A stretch of 64,000 bases of DNA from Nocardia pneumoniae NBRC 100136 (GTDB lineage Bacteria > Actinomycetota > Actinomycetes > Mycobacteriales > Mycobacteriaceae), in the NCBI RefSeq assembly GCF_000308755.1, contig NZ_BAGF01000056.1, positions 1 to 64,000 on the forward strand. The letters are read 5' to 3'. Below are positions 40,384 to 49,603 of this stretch, one piece after another. Under the pieces are notes generated by a model. The model was not told the origin of the DNA. It did no database searches and worked only from the letters and a program-made list of their open reading frames with translations. Both the position numbers and the translations under genes were made by a program. Each line of letters opens with the position of its first letter. Positions within the stretch are counted from its first letter, which is position 1.

Positions 40384-41845
40384 GGAATCGAACGTTGTAC
40401 GAGACCCGCGTCGTTGGTGGGTCCTCGGAGTCCTGTGCCTGTCCCTGCTGGTGCTGATGCTCGACAGCACCGTGCTCAATCTCGCCATCCCGTCCCTGAT
40501 TCGAGAGCTGGACGCCACACCGTCGGACGTGCAGTGGATCCTGGACGCCTACGTGCTGGTCTTCGCCGGGTTACTGCTCACCGCCGGAAGCCTGTCCGAC
40601 CGATTCGGCAGGCGGCGCGCACTGGTCACCGGGCTGGCCCTCTTCGGCGTGGCGTCGCTGGCCGCCGTGCTGGCCACCGAGCCGTGGCAGGTCGTCGCCG
40701 CCCGCGCCGCGATGGGCGTCGGCGGCTCGCTGCTGATGCCCTCGACCCTGTCGATCCTGATGACCACCTTCGCTGAGGACGAACGCCGCACGGCGATGGC
40801 GGCGTGGTCGACGGTCTCGATGGTCGGCATCGTCGCCGGACCGACGCTGGGCGGCTTTCTGCTCGAGCACTATTGGTGGGGGTCGGTGTTCCTGCTCAAC
40901 ATCCCGGTGGCGGTCCTGGCGATCGTGGCGGCTTTGGCGCTGATGCCGGAGACCACCGGCGAGCAGCGACCCGTCGATCTCGTCGGCGTGCTGTTGTCCG
41001 TCGTGGCGCTCGGCGCGACGGTCTACGTGATCATCGAGCGGGAGTGGAACATCGGCATGATCGTGCTGGCCGCCGTGACGGCCCTCGCGTTCGTCGGGTG
41101 GGAGAGCCGGTCGGCGCATCCGATGCTGCCATTGGCGATGTTCCGCAGCCGGGACTTCACCGGCACCTGCTTCACTCTGCTCCTGATGGTCTTCGGCATG
41201 GGTGCGGTCATGCTGATGCTGACCCAATACCTGCAATTCGTGCTCGGCTACGGGCCCATGAAGGCCGGTCTGGCGCTGCTGCCCTACGCCGTGGCCGCGG
41301 CCGTCTGCAACGGACTCGGCGCGACCCTCGGAAAGACTCTGAGCAACAAGACGCTCATCGTCTCCGGCCTGCTCGTCATGGGCGCGGCGTTCGGCATCCT
41401 GGCCGTGGCGAGCGGCTACCCGGGGGTCCTGGCCAGCATGCTGGTGATGGGCATCGGCGGCGGTTTGGCGGGACCGGCCGCGTACGCGGCCATCATGAGC
41501 GCCATCCCCCTCGAACACGCCGGTGTCGGCTCCGCGATGAACGACACGTTGCAGCAGGTCGGTATGGCGATCAGCATCGCGATCCTGGGCAGCGTGCTGG
41601 CCGGAGTGTTCACCTCGAACATGCCCGCGGACGCCCCTGACGCGGCGCGCGAATCCATCGGCGCGGCATTCCAGCTCGGCTACATCGAGCCCGCCAAGGA
41701 CGCCTTCACCGCCGCCATGTCGACCGGCGCGTGGATCAGCGCTGGATTCAGCATCGCCGCCGCCGCGCTCGGCGCGGCCCTGCTACGGGCCCGACGTGCG
41801 GAATCGGCCGCGCAGCCCGAACCCGCCGCCGCGACGAACGGGTGA
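40376..41845 (+). CDS. MFS drug exporter, DHA2 family (14 TM)
   Basis: A 489-residue major-facilitator transporter. LDSTVLNLAIPSL in helix 1 and GSLSDRFGRRRAL in the loop 2-3 are hallmarks of DHA2 proton-drug antiporters, and hydrophobic segments number about 14. Motif C appears as VGIVAGPTLGGFLLE. The first GTG is at 40376; GTG at 40382 is an equally good start and both lie in the operator. The substrate is unknown. Its expression should depend on the divergent TetR protein. Confidence 0.9.
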   Translation: MRVESNVVRDPRRWWVLGVLCLSLLVLMLDSTVLNLAIPSLIRELDATPSDVQWILDAYVLVFAGLLLTAGSLSDRFGRRRALVTGLALFGVASLAAVLATEPWQVVAARAAMGVGGSLLMPSTLSILMTTFAEDERRTAMAAWSTVSMVGIVAGPTLGGFLLEHYWWGSVFLLNIPVAVLAIVAALALMPETTGEQRPVDLVGVLLSVVALGATVYVIIEREWNIGMIVLAAVTALAFVGWESRSAHPMLPLAMFRSRDFTGTCFTLLLMVFGMGAVMLMLTQYLQFVLGYGPMKAGLALLPYAVAAAVCNGLGATLGKTLSNKTLIVSGLLVMGAAFGILAVASGYPGVLASMLVMGIGGGLAGPAAYAAIMSAIPLEHAGVGSAMNDTLQQVGMAISIAILGSVLAGVFTSNMPADAPDAARESIGAAFQLGYIEPAKDAFTAAMSTGAWISAGFSIAAAALGAALLRARRAESAAQPEPAAATNG

Positions 41846-42009
41846 TCCGTAGCGCCGGGGCCGCGTCCTGGCTTCACCCGGGATGAATTATTCCGACCCG
41901 GGGGCTGATGGTCTCCTGCGCGCCCTCCGAGCAGAGTTGGTGGTGTGTACGCATTCTGCCGGCCTTCAGTAGACGAGGGCTTGTGAATCAATCAGTCGCA
42001 GGAGACATC

Positions 42010-42258
42010 ATGATCACGAACAAAATGCGCGCAACGGCAGCGGCAGTAGCGGTCGCACCGGTCATCGCCCTCGGTTCCGGATTTGCTTCCGCGGCCCCGG
42101 ACGTATCCCCTGTGCCCGTGGCGGATAATTCCGCGGTTCCGGCCCAGGTCGAGCCCGCTACGTTGGGTCTGATCTGGCCTCTGGGCATTTTCTGTGCCCC
42201 ATTGCTGCTCCTTCCGCCGGTCATCAACGCGGTCGCCGTGTTCGTGTGCGCCGTTTAA
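42010..42258 (+). CDS. Small secreted hydrophobic peptide
   Basis: An 82-residue protein with a signal peptide (ATAAAVAVAPVIALGSGFASA) and a mature part ending in a hydrophobic stretch (LGLIWPLGIFCAPLLLLPPVINAVAVFVCAV) with two cysteines. Ribosome site AGGAGA. Similar short exported peptides occur in Nocardia, without known function. It stands alone between the MFS and protease genes. Confidence 0.6.
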   Translation: MITNKMRATAAAVAVAPVIALGSGFASAAPDVSPVPVADNSAVPAQVEPATLGLIWPLGIFCAPLLLLPPVINAVAVFVCAV

Positions 42259-42428
42259 TCGCACTCGACAGACGGCACTGAGGACGAGATCGTCACGTGT
42301 CGCGACGCAGACCGCGTCGTAACCGTGTGGCGTCTCGTCTGGTGACGAAACAACTCCAGCCGGGCTCCGCGTCGCGGGGCCGGATCACGATACCGGCCCC
42401 CGGCGTGCCCGGCCCGGGATGTATATGA

Positions 42429-42457
42429 GCATTTATCCATGGCACACGGATAAATGC
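42429..42457 (+). promoter_or_regulatory. Inverted repeat at the protease start
   Basis: Perfect arms GCATTTATCC (42429-42438) and GGATAAATGC (42448-42457) with a nine-base loop. The right arm contains the ATG at 42454. It may be an operator, or an mRNA stem hiding that start codon, which would favour initiation at the in-frame ATGs at 42472 or 42478. Confidence 0.6.
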
Positions 42458-43140
42458 GGTTCAATTATCGGATGACAATGTTCAGGAAACTCGTGGGCGC
42501 TGCCGCGGCACTTGCCGCGGCCGCCGCGCTATTCGGGGCGTCGTCAGTCACCGCACACGCCCAGGGACCGGCCGTACTGGGCGGCGGCTCCGGCATCATC
42601 GTCGCGGACCAGAACATCTGCACACTCACCACGATCGGGCGCGACGCCGGAGGCCGCCTGGTCGGGTTCACCGCCGCGCACTGCGGTGCGGCCGAATCCG
42701 CGGTCGTGGCCGAAGCCAACCGTAACGCCGGCGCCCTCGGCACCTTCGCCTACACCAACGAGGAGCTGGACTACGCCGTGATCGTGTTCGATCCGGGCAA
42801 AGTCACGCCCGTGAACCATGTGGGCAGCACGACGATCACCGAGGTCGGCGGACCTGCGCAATTCCCGGACATCGCCTGTAAGGAAGGCCGGGGCACCGGC
42901 CGGACCTGCGGGCTGACCTACGGCGACGTGTTCGGCGGCGGCTCCTTGACCTGGACCCAGATGTGCGTGGTTCCGGGTGATTCGGGCGCACCGGTCGTGG
43001 TGGGCACGACCCTCGTCGGCATGGTCAACGGATACTTGAGCGTGCCGTGCCTCGGTCCGGAGGTCGGCGCGAACATCACCGCTATCATGAACGACGCGAA
43101 CGCGCGCGGCGGCGCCGGAGCGGGGTTCGACCCGATCTAG
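42454..43140 (+). CDS. Secreted chymotrypsin-like serine protease
   Basis: An exported S1-family protease of 228 residues. A signal peptide (GAAAALAAAAALFGASSVTAHA) leads to a domain with a complete catalytic triad: His76 in TAAHC, Asp106 in LDYAVI and Ser177 in PGDSGAP. Cysteine pairs fit the disulfides of actinomycete alpha-lytic-like proteases. No long pro-region is seen, which is unusual for that group. The true start could be 42454, 42472 or 42478. Confidence 0.85.
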   Translation: MRFNYRMTMFRKLVGAAAALAAAAALFGASSVTAHAQGPAVLGGGSGIIVADQNICTLTTIGRDAGGRLVGFTAAHCGAAESAVVAEANRNAGALGTFAYTNEELDYAVIVFDPGKVTPVNHVGSTTITEVGGPAQFPDIACKEGRGTGRTCGLTYGDVFGGGSLTWTQMCVVPGDSGAPVVVGTTLVGMVNGYLSVPCLGPEVGANITAIMNDANARGGAGAGFDPI

Positions 43141-43176
43141 CCGGGCACCGCATCGGAGCTCGTCCGGCCGGAATGA

Positions 43177-43866
43177 TCACCGCTCGTGCTCGACTATCAC
43201 GCCGCTTTCGATCGCGCGTTCGACCAAGAACGAGCGCTTCTGATTCGGCGGCAAGGCCGGGATGCGGAATTTGTCGAACAGTGCCCGCATGTGCGTCTTG
43301 ACCGTGGAGACGGTCAGGCACAAATCGTGCGCGATCTGACGGTTCGATGCGGGGTACGAATACGCGTTCCGCGCGTCGTACGGGCGGCAGAGCGCCTCCA
43401 GAACCTGATATTGGGCATCGGTCAGCGAATTCCGGGTGGGCAGCGCGGAAAGCGCGAGCGTCATCTCCTCTTCGGAGGAGGTGCCGTCCCGGAAAACGAG
43501 TAGTGACCGGCCCACCCGAATCCGGTCGCCGGAGCTGAGTTTCCTGCGTCCGCCGACACGCTCGCCATTGATGAAAGTCCCGTTCTTCGACAGGCCGTCA
43601 TCGATGATGACCCAGCAGTCGCAGACTCGTTCGATGATGGCGTGCAGACGAGAAACGGTCGCGTCGGCTGTCACGGTGATGTCGGCCGCGTTCGACCGAC
43701 CTATTGTCACGCTGGGCGTGTCACCGTTCAGGGGAATCTCACGCCATGTTCCCCGCCCCATCGGCTGGGATAGCGTCGACTCCGCGCCCGACCGGGGCCG
43801 CGCGGGCTGGCCTGCCAGTGAGTACAGTCCGCGATGCAGGGCCTGTGGTCCGCTCGACGTAGACAT
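43177..43866 (-). CDS. FHA-domain protein with C-terminal helix-turn-helix
   Basis: A 229-residue regulator. Residues ~50-115 form a forkhead-associated domain with the phosphothreonine-binding set GRS (56-58), SRLH (72-75) and NGTFING (95-101). Residues ~145-225 contain a helix-turn-helix (ASNRQIAHDLCLTVSTVKTHMRALFDKFRI) reminiscent of LuxR/response-regulator effectors. Such a fusion would couple Ser/Thr-kinase signalling to transcription. No kinase gene lies in the window. It is convergent with the protease gene. Confidence 0.85.
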   Translation of the reverse strand: MSTSSGPQALHRGLYSLAGQPARPRSGAESTLSQPMGRGTWREIPLNGDTPSVTIGRSNAADITVTADATVSRLHAIIERVCDCWVIIDDGLSKNGTFINGERVGGRRKLSSGDRIRVGRSLLVFRDGTSSEEEMTLALSALPTRNSLTDAQYQVLEALCRPYDARNAYSYPASNRQIAHDLCLTVSTVKTHMRALFDKFRIPALPPNQKRSFLVERAIESGVIVEHER

Positions 43867-44088
43867 CGCCTGTTTCCCACTCGGAGTACGTCATGGAGTG
43901 CGGGGCACTGATTCGCATCTTCCAGGGTGCGCCCTTCTGACACCGATCACACCGGAATTCAACTACTTCGGCGCGATCTTGTAGGGAAACGGATACTGGA
44001 CCCTGCCTCCGCGACACCAAAGCAGACTGATGGTCGGAATTTTCCCTAGCCGATGAAGAGTCAGGATCGGCGGGGCCAGCATAGTCAG

Positions 44089-44586
44089 ATGAACATGATC
44101 ATCCGGCCACGAACCGACGCCGATATGCGGGACTGCGCCGCGGCTCTCCGGCAAGTACACGACGTCGACCGGTACCCGGACATCTGGCCTGCCGATCCGC
44201 TGGGCTGGCTGTCCCCAGCCAAGCTCATCGCGGCTCATGTCGCCGAACATGCCGGGAAAGTGGTTGGACACGTCGGTCTCGGGGCAGGCGGGGACACACC
44301 GATGACCGTGCGTGAATTGCTCGGCACGCCCGCCGTGGCGTGGGTGATCCGGCTGTATGTCGTACCGTCCGCCCGACGGGCGGGAGTCGGTTCCCATTTG
44401 CTGACGGCGGCAGTGCGAATCGCAGCGAGCTGGGGGCAGCGGGCTGCGCTCACCGTCGAATCCGGCAGTGCGGCGGCGATCGCGATGTACGAGCGAAGCG
44501 GTTGGCGACGCGTTCATAGCGCGACCGGCGGCTGGCACACAGCGCAGGGGGAAGAAGCGTGGATGCACTACTACGTCAGCCCGTGA
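44089..44586 (+). CDS. GNAT-family N-acetyltransferase
   Basis: A 165-residue acetyltransferase starting MNMIIRPRTDADM. The acetyl-CoA loop is visible in LYVVPSARRAGVGSHLLTAA, and the C-terminal ALTVESGSAAAIAMYERSGWRRV is typical. The substrate is unknown. An earlier in-frame ATG at 44053 is possible but adds non-family residues. It is convergent with xerC. Confidence 0.85.
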   Translation: MNMIIRPRTDADMRDCAAALRQVHDVDRYPDIWPADPLGWLSPAKLIAAHVAEHAGKVVGHVGLGAGGDTPMTVRELLGTPAVAWVIRLYVVPSARRAGVGSHLLTAAVRIAASWGQRAALTVESGSAAAIAMYERSGWRRVHSATGGWHTAQGEEAWMHYYVSP

Positions 44587-44611
44587 GACCGCGGCTGGCC
44601 GATCGCCTATC

Positions 44612-45535
44612 TCAGGCGCGCGGGTGGGCTTGGTCGTGTGCCTTCCTCAGGCGGTCGATGGAGACGTGGGTGTAGAGCTGTGTGGTCGCCATGCTGGCGT
44701 GGCCGAGCAGTTCCTGGACCACACGCAGGTCGGCGCCACCCTCGAGGAGATGGGTCGCGGCGGTGTGCCGCAGACCGTGCGGACCCATATCGGGGGCGCC
44801 GGGGATGGCCGACACCACCTCGTGCACCACGCTTCTGGCCTGGCGCTGATCGAGGCGCTTGCCGCGGCGGCCGAGCAGCAGCGCGCGCCCGGACTCGGCG
44901 GTGGCGAAGGCGGGGCGTCCATAGCGCAGCCAATCGCCGACGGCCTCGTCGGCGGGCGCGCCGAACGGCGCCGATCGCTCCTTGTTGCCCTTGCCGAGTA
45001 CGCGCACCACGCGCCGTTCGCGATCGACATCCTCGATGTCCAGCCCGCACAGCTCGCTCACCCGGATGCCGGTGGCGTAGAGCAATTCCACGATCGCCCG
45101 ATCCCGCAACGCCATCGGGTCGCGCTGGGCGGCGCCCGATCGCGCCGCGTCCATGGCGCCGATCGCCTGCTGCGGTCCGAGGACGGCCGGGAGTACGCGA
45201 TGCGCCTTGGGTGACCCCAACCGCAGTCCCGGATCGACGGACAGTCGCCCGGTGCTGGTGAGCCACGCGGTGAAGGTACGCGCCGACGACGCCCGCCGCG
45301 CCAATGTCGTCCGGGCGGCGCCCGCGGCCGCCTGCCGCGCCAACCACGACCGCAACAGCAGCAGATCCAGCTCACGGATAGCCGAATCGGCCGACCGCAT
45401 ATACAGATGGTCCAGCAGCGAACGCGCATCCCCCAGATACGCCCGCACCGTATGCTCCGAGCGATTCCGTCCGAGCCGCAGATGCCTGCCGTACTCCGCC
45501 AACAGCGCTTCCAGATCCTCGGGCAGTTGCTCCAT
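44612..45535 (-). CDS. xerC: Tyrosine recombinase XerC
   Basis: A 307-residue site-specific recombinase that resolves chromosome dimers at dif with XerD. The N-terminal SAM-like domain (EHTVRAYLGDARSLLDHL) is followed by the catalytic domain with Arg in TGIRVSELCGL, HGLRHTAATHLL, GHASMATTQLYTHV carrying His and the nucleophilic Tyr. The ATG at 45535 gives the family N-terminus. It lies in the conserved position before dprA, though a 541-base gap separates them. Confidence 0.92.
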   Translation of the reverse strand: MEQLPEDLEALLAEYGRHLRLGRNRSEHTVRAYLGDARSLLDHLYMRSADSAIRELDLLLLRSWLARQAAAGAARTTLARRASSARTFTAWLTSTGRLSVDPGLRLGSPKAHRVLPAVLGPQQAIGAMDAARSGAAQRDPMALRDRAIVELLYATGIRVSELCGLDIEDVDRERRVVRVLGKGNKERSAPFGAPADEAVGDWLRYGRPAFATAESGRALLLGRRGKRLDQRQARSVVHEVVSAIPGAPDMGPHGLRHTAATHLLEGGADLRVVQELLGHASMATTQLYTHVSIDRLRKAHDQAHPRA

Positions 45536-46076
45536 TCCCCCACCGTCGCGACCCCGGCCCGGGTTGGCAAGTCCCCGCGCCGAACGGCCCCGCATGGGCG
45601 ATATCCACCCCACAGGTGCACTCCTCGCCTTCACCCCCACCTGACGAACTTCGCCCACGACCACGGGACGGCTGCACCGTGTCCGCCTGATCCCGCACCG
45701 ACCGCCGCCACTCCTCACCACGCAGCTCCGCCACCATTGCGTGGGGGACAACAGTCCGCCGCACCGTGCACAAGCCCGTAGTTCCGCACGACGCCGCGAT
45801 GACCACATCGGCGCCCCGTCGATTCCCGTCGCACCATGGAGTCATTGCCTGCACTGCGCCCATCCTCCTCGCATCAGTCGCTCGGCCCTTCTCGCCTCGC
45901 CGCCGCACCGGTCCATGACCGAAAGCGGCGGCAATTGCGGACGCCATGCACTGCGCGCGACCTCGTCGTCGGAATCGTGCAGCAACGACCGGGACGATGG
46001 GCCGCGGCTCGTGCTCCGGCAGGGCCAGCGAGGGCGTGCCGACGTGCGACCGGTTCGGATCCCGCAGTCGGCCCGC
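45536..46076. other. 541-base gap between dprA and xerC
   Basis: No gene is recognised on either strand. Open frames are GC-driven, Arg/Pro-rich and lack ribosome sites. In M. tuberculosis this position is occupied by viuB (Rv2895c), so it may be the scar of a lost gene. I see no clear remnant of viuB. Confidence 0.5.
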
Positions 46077-47288
46077 TCATCTGCGGCGGGCCGTTCGGTG
46101 CCAACCGCTGTCGTCGGCCGCCACCAGACCCGCCAATTCGAGGGCCGGGAGGATCGCGCGGACCACGGGAAGCGACAGGCCGCACTGCTGGGACAGCTCG
46201 AGCGGCAACCGGGAACCGATCCTCGGCAGCGCCGCGAAGACCAGGGCCTCGTCCCCGGTGAGACGGTCCTCCGGAGTGTCGGCTGTCGCTCCCGGAAAGG
46301 ACAGCTGGAGCGGACCCGCCTCGTCGACGACTTCCTCGGCACGGGTGACCAGGAGGGCTTCACCGTCCCGAATCATTCGATGACAACCGACCGAAGCCGC
46401 CGACGTCACCGGGCCGGGTACGGCCAAGGCGGGGCGGCCGAGGCGGCGAGCCCACTTGACGGTGTTGCGGGCACCACTGCGCAACCCCGCCTCCACGACC
46501 AGTACGCCATCGGCGAGGGCGGCGATCAGGCGATTGCGGGCGAGGAATTGGTGCTTGTGCGCGGTGACTCCGGGCGGGTATTCGCTGACCACCAGGCCCG
46601 ATTCGGCGATATCGGCCAGCAGGCGCTCGTGCTGGGCCGGATACGGCCGGTCGATGCCGCAGGCCAGCACGGCGATGGTCGAGCCGTCCACCGCCAATGC
46701 CGCGCGGTGCGCCATGCTGTCGATCCCGAACGCGGCACCGGACACGATGGTCCATCCCTGCGCGGCGAGATCGCCCGCGATCTCGCTGGTCACCCGGTTG
46801 CCGTAGCCGGTGCTGCACCGCGCGCCGACCACCGCCACGGCGCGTTCGCTGGACTCGAGCAGGGATCGGGGGCCGCGGGCCCACAGGACGAGCGGTACAG
46901 CCCCGTCGCGGTCGCGGCCCGGTTCGAGCTGCGTGAGACCGAGCATGCGCCAGGCGGGCCACTCCGGGTCGTCCGGCGTCACCACTCGTCCGCCGATCCG
47001 GTCGATCAGCTCGAGATCCCGCGCCGCGATGTCGATGTCGCGCCGCTGCTCCGTCGGTCCGCGCAACGGCTCGGGCAGCGCGCACTCCCGCACGGCACGC
47101 GCCGCCTCCATCACTCCGATCGCGTCGATCAGCGCCGACAGCGGCGCGCACGGGCCCTGCACCACTCGCGACAGGTACACCCAGGCCGAACGCCGCGCAT
47201 CGGGATCGCCGGATGCCGGGCCCGAGGGGGCCGCGGGCACGCCACTCACCTCGGCGGCGCCGCCGTCCCGCGGCGGCGCCGCACTCAT
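46077..47288 (-). CDS. dprA: DNA processing protein DprA
   Basis: A 403-residue protein that binds single-stranded DNA and loads RecA during transformation/recombination. The Rossmann-like core is visible: AVVGARCSTGYGNRVTSEIAGDLAAQGWTIVSGAAFGIDSMAHRAAL, then AVLACGIDRPYPAQHERLL, FLARNRLIAALADGVLVVEA and ALAVPGPVTS. The C-terminal winged-helix-like part follows. The ATG overlaps the comM stop (ATGA), so the genes are coupled. Confidence 0.93.
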   Translation of the reverse strand: MSAAPPRDGGAAEVSGVPAAPSGPASGDPDARRSAWVYLSRVVQGPCAPLSALIDAIGVMEAARAVRECALPEPLRGPTEQRRDIDIAARDLELIDRIGGRVVTPDDPEWPAWRMLGLTQLEPGRDRDGAVPLVLWARGPRSLLESSERAVAVVGARCSTGYGNRVTSEIAGDLAAQGWTIVSGAAFGIDSMAHRAALAVDGSTIAVLACGIDRPYPAQHERLLADIAESGLVVSEYPPGVTAHKHQFLARNRLIAALADGVLVVEAGLRSGARNTVKWARRLGRPALAVPGPVTSAASVGCHRMIRDGEALLVTRAEEVVDEAGPLQLSFPGATADTPEDRLTGDEALVFAALPRIGSRLPLELSQQCGLSLPVVRAILPALELAGLVAADDSGWHRTARRR

Positions 47289-48793
47289 TGCGCGCCTCGC
47301 TGGCGGAAGTTCAGCGCGGCGAGCACATCCTGCGCCGAGGGCACTTCTCCCCCACGCAGGTCGCAGATGGTCCATGCGATCCGGATGGCGCGGTCCGCGC
47401 CGCGCGCGGACATGCGGCCGAGACGCATGGCACCCTCGACGGGCGCGAGGGCTTCCCGGGGGAGGCGGAACTTCTGCCGCAGAACGTGACCTGGGACTTC
47501 CGCATTGGTCAGCCACCCGTATTCGCGCCAGCGCTCGGCCGCCGCGCGCCGGGCGACGGCGACACGAGCGCGAACCACCTCGCTGCTCTCGGCAGCATCG
47601 GTACTGAAGGCGGCGCCCGACTGGCCGTGCATCCGCACCCAGATGTCGATTCGGTCCATCAGCGGCCCCGACAGCTTCCCGAGATAGCGGCGGCGAGCCA
47701 GCGGTGCGCAAATGCAGTCGACGTCGCGCGCCGGGGCGCACGGGCACGGATTCGCCGCCAGCACCAGCTGGAATCGGGCGGGATACCGTGCCACACCGTC
47801 GCGCCGGGCGATGCGTACTTCTCCTTCCTCCAAGGGCGTTCGCATCGCCTCGAGCACCTTCGTGCCGAGTTCGGCGCACTCGTCGAGGAACAGCACACCG
47901 CGGTGGGCCCGGCTGACCGCGCCGGGCCGCGCGATCCCCGAGCCGCCACCGATCATCGCGGTCACCGACGTCGAATGGTGTGGGGCGACGAACGGTGGCA
48001 CGGTCACCAGCGGGTGGTCGCCGGCGAGCGTGCCCGCCATCGAATGGATCGCGGTCACCTCCAGCGCCTCGGTCTCCGTGAGCGGCGGCAGCAGGCCCGG
48101 AAGACGTTGCGCCAGCATCGTTTTGCCGATTCCCGGCGGGCCGGTGAGCAGCAGGTGGTGCCCGCCCGCCGCGGCCACCTCCAGCGCCCAGCGCGCTTCG
48201 TCCTGCCCCACCACCTCGCTGAGATCACCGCCCTGGCGCACCGCATCGGGCAGGTCGCCATCCGGTTCGGCGAGCGCGCCCTCCCCGCGCAGCCAGGCCA
48301 CCACCCCGCGCAGGCTGCTGGCGCCGAAGACCTGGATACCCTCCACGAGTCCGGCCTCGGCCATGGTCACCGCGGGCACCACGACGGTCGACCAGCCCGC
48401 GTTGCGGGCCGCTAGCACGGCGGGCAGCACTCCGCGCACCCGCCGCACCCGCCCGTCCAGCGCTAGTTCACCGAGCAGCACCGTCTTCGCGAGGCGCTCG
48501 GAGGGGACCGCGTCGGACGCGTCCAGCACCGCGACGGCCAGCGCCAAGTCGTAGACGCTGCCGAGCTTGGGCAACGTCGCGGGAGACAGCGCGAGGACCA
48601 CCCGGCCGTCCGGCCATTTCTCCCCTGAGTTGGCCACCGCGGAGCGCACCCGGTCGCGGGATTCCTGCAACGCGGCGTCGGGCAGGCCGACCAGGTGCAC
48701 CGACGGCAGGCCCTGACCGATATCGGCCTCGATCTCGACGAGCAGCCCGTCCACGCCGGTGACCGCGATGGAATGCGCCCGGCCCAGCGCCAT
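47285..48793 (-). CDS. YifB/ComM-family Mg-chelatase-like AAA+ ATPase
   Basis: A 502-residue helicase-type ATPase involved in branch migration during natural transformation in other bacteria. The N-terminal Lon-protease-like domain lacks a full catalytic dyad in this family. The Walker A motif GPPGIGKTM, Walker B FLDECAEL and the C-terminal domain (RIAWTICDLRG) are visible. It sits between yraN and dprA, forming the usual yraN-comM-dprA set (M. tuberculosis Rv2898c-Rv2896c). Confidence 0.92.
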   Translation of the reverse strand: MALGRAHSIAVTGVDGLLVEIEADIGQGLPSVHLVGLPDAALQESRDRVRSAVANSGEKWPDGRVVLALSPATLPKLGSVYDLALAVAVLDASDAVPSERLAKTVLLGELALDGRVRRVRGVLPAVLAARNAGWSTVVVPAVTMAEAGLVEGIQVFGASSLRGVVAWLRGEGALAEPDGDLPDAVRQGGDLSEVVGQDEARWALEVAAAGGHHLLLTGPPGIGKTMLAQRLPGLLPPLTETEALEVTAIHSMAGTLAGDHPLVTVPPFVAPHHSTSVTAMIGGGSGIARPGAVSRAHRGVLFLDECAELGTKVLEAMRTPLEEGEVRIARRDGVARYPARFQLVLAANPCPCAPARDVDCICAPLARRRYLGKLSGPLMDRIDIWVRMHGQSGAAFSTDAAESSEVVRARVAVARRAAAERWREYGWLTNAEVPGHVLRQKFRLPREALAPVEGAMRLGRMSARGADRAIRIAWTICDLRGGEVPSAQDVLAALNFRQRGAQ

Positions 48794-49150
48794 TCAGAAC
48801 ACCGCCTCGAGATGATCGATCACCGGTGGACGTCCGCGTGCCACCAGCACCGACACGACGTCGAATCGAATGCGCCGCCACGGCCCGTCCTGCTCGGCCA
48901 GCCACAGCAGGGCCAAGCGCCGGATTCGCTGTTGCTTGAGGAAGGTGACCGACTCGGCCGGGGTGCCGTAGCCGAGCCCCGAGCGGGTCTTGACCTCGAC
49001 GAAAGCGGTCACCTCTCCGTCTCGGGCGATCAGATCCAGCTCGCCGTACCGGCACCGCCAATTCCTGGCGAGGATCTCCATCCCCGCGGCGCGCAGAAAC
49101 GCCGCCGCCAATTGCTCCCCGTGCGCGCCGAGCGCCTGTCTATCTGTCAC
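48794..49150 (-). CDS. YraN-family (UPF0102) nuclease-like protein
   Basis: A 118-residue protein with the restriction-endonuclease-like core GELDLIARDGEVTAFVEVKTRS (Glu, Asp and the ExK pair). Family members are presumed Holliday-junction or DNA-repair nucleases. GTG start. It abuts comM without a gap. Confidence 0.88.
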   Translation of the reverse strand: MTDRQALGAHGEQLAAAFLRAAGMEILARNWRCRYGELDLIARDGEVTAFVEVKTRSGLGYGTPAESVTFLKQQRIRRLALLWLAEQDGPWRRIRFDVVSVLVARGRPPVIDHLEAVF

Positions 49151-49251
49151 CCGGCCAGCGTGCGCCCGGCCCGAATCAGGTCAGCGTCGCCGACCTGGGC
49201 ATTCGGAGAACCTGTTGATAACCGCGCGGCTGTGCAGAACTATCCGGCCGC

Positions 49252-49557
49252 TCACTCGGGCAGCCGCAGGTCCGGTTTCTCCAGCTCCTCGATGTTGACG
49301 TCCTTGAAGGTGATGACCCGGACGTGCTTGACGAAGCGGGCGGGGCGATACATGTCCCACACCCACGCGTCGCTCATCCGCACTTCGAAGTACACCTCGC
49401 CATCGGCGTTCTGCGGCCGCAGCTCCACGGAGTTGGCCAGGTAGAAGCGGCGCTCGGTCTCCACCACGTACGAAAACTGACCGACGATGTCCTTGTACTC
49501 GCGATACAGCGAGAGCTCCATCTCGGTCTCGTACTTCTCGAGGTCCTCGGCACTCAT
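49252..49557 (-). CDS. DUF2469 protein
   Basis: A 101-residue protein, exactly the length of M. tuberculosis Rv2901c, with the family start SAEDLEKYETEMELSLYREYKD and the phrase VVETERRFYLANSVEL. It is nearly invariant across actinomycetes but has no assigned function. The next upstream gene is rnhB. The 100 bases before yraN hold no gene. Confidence 0.88.
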   Translation of the reverse strand: MSAEDLEKYETEMELSLYREYKDIVGQFSYVVETERRFYLANSVELRPQNADGEVYFEVRMSDAWVWDMYRPARFVKHVRVITFKDVNIEELEKPDLRLPE

Positions 49558-49603
49558 CGGGTGGGACGTCCTCCTTCTCGCCGCATCGCGTCGTGTGATG
49601 ACA

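Noticed and set aside
45372..45947. A 191-codon minus-strand frame over the dprA-xerC gap
   Set aside because: It overlaps the 5' end of xerC in another frame, lacks a ribosome site and has no recognisable domain.
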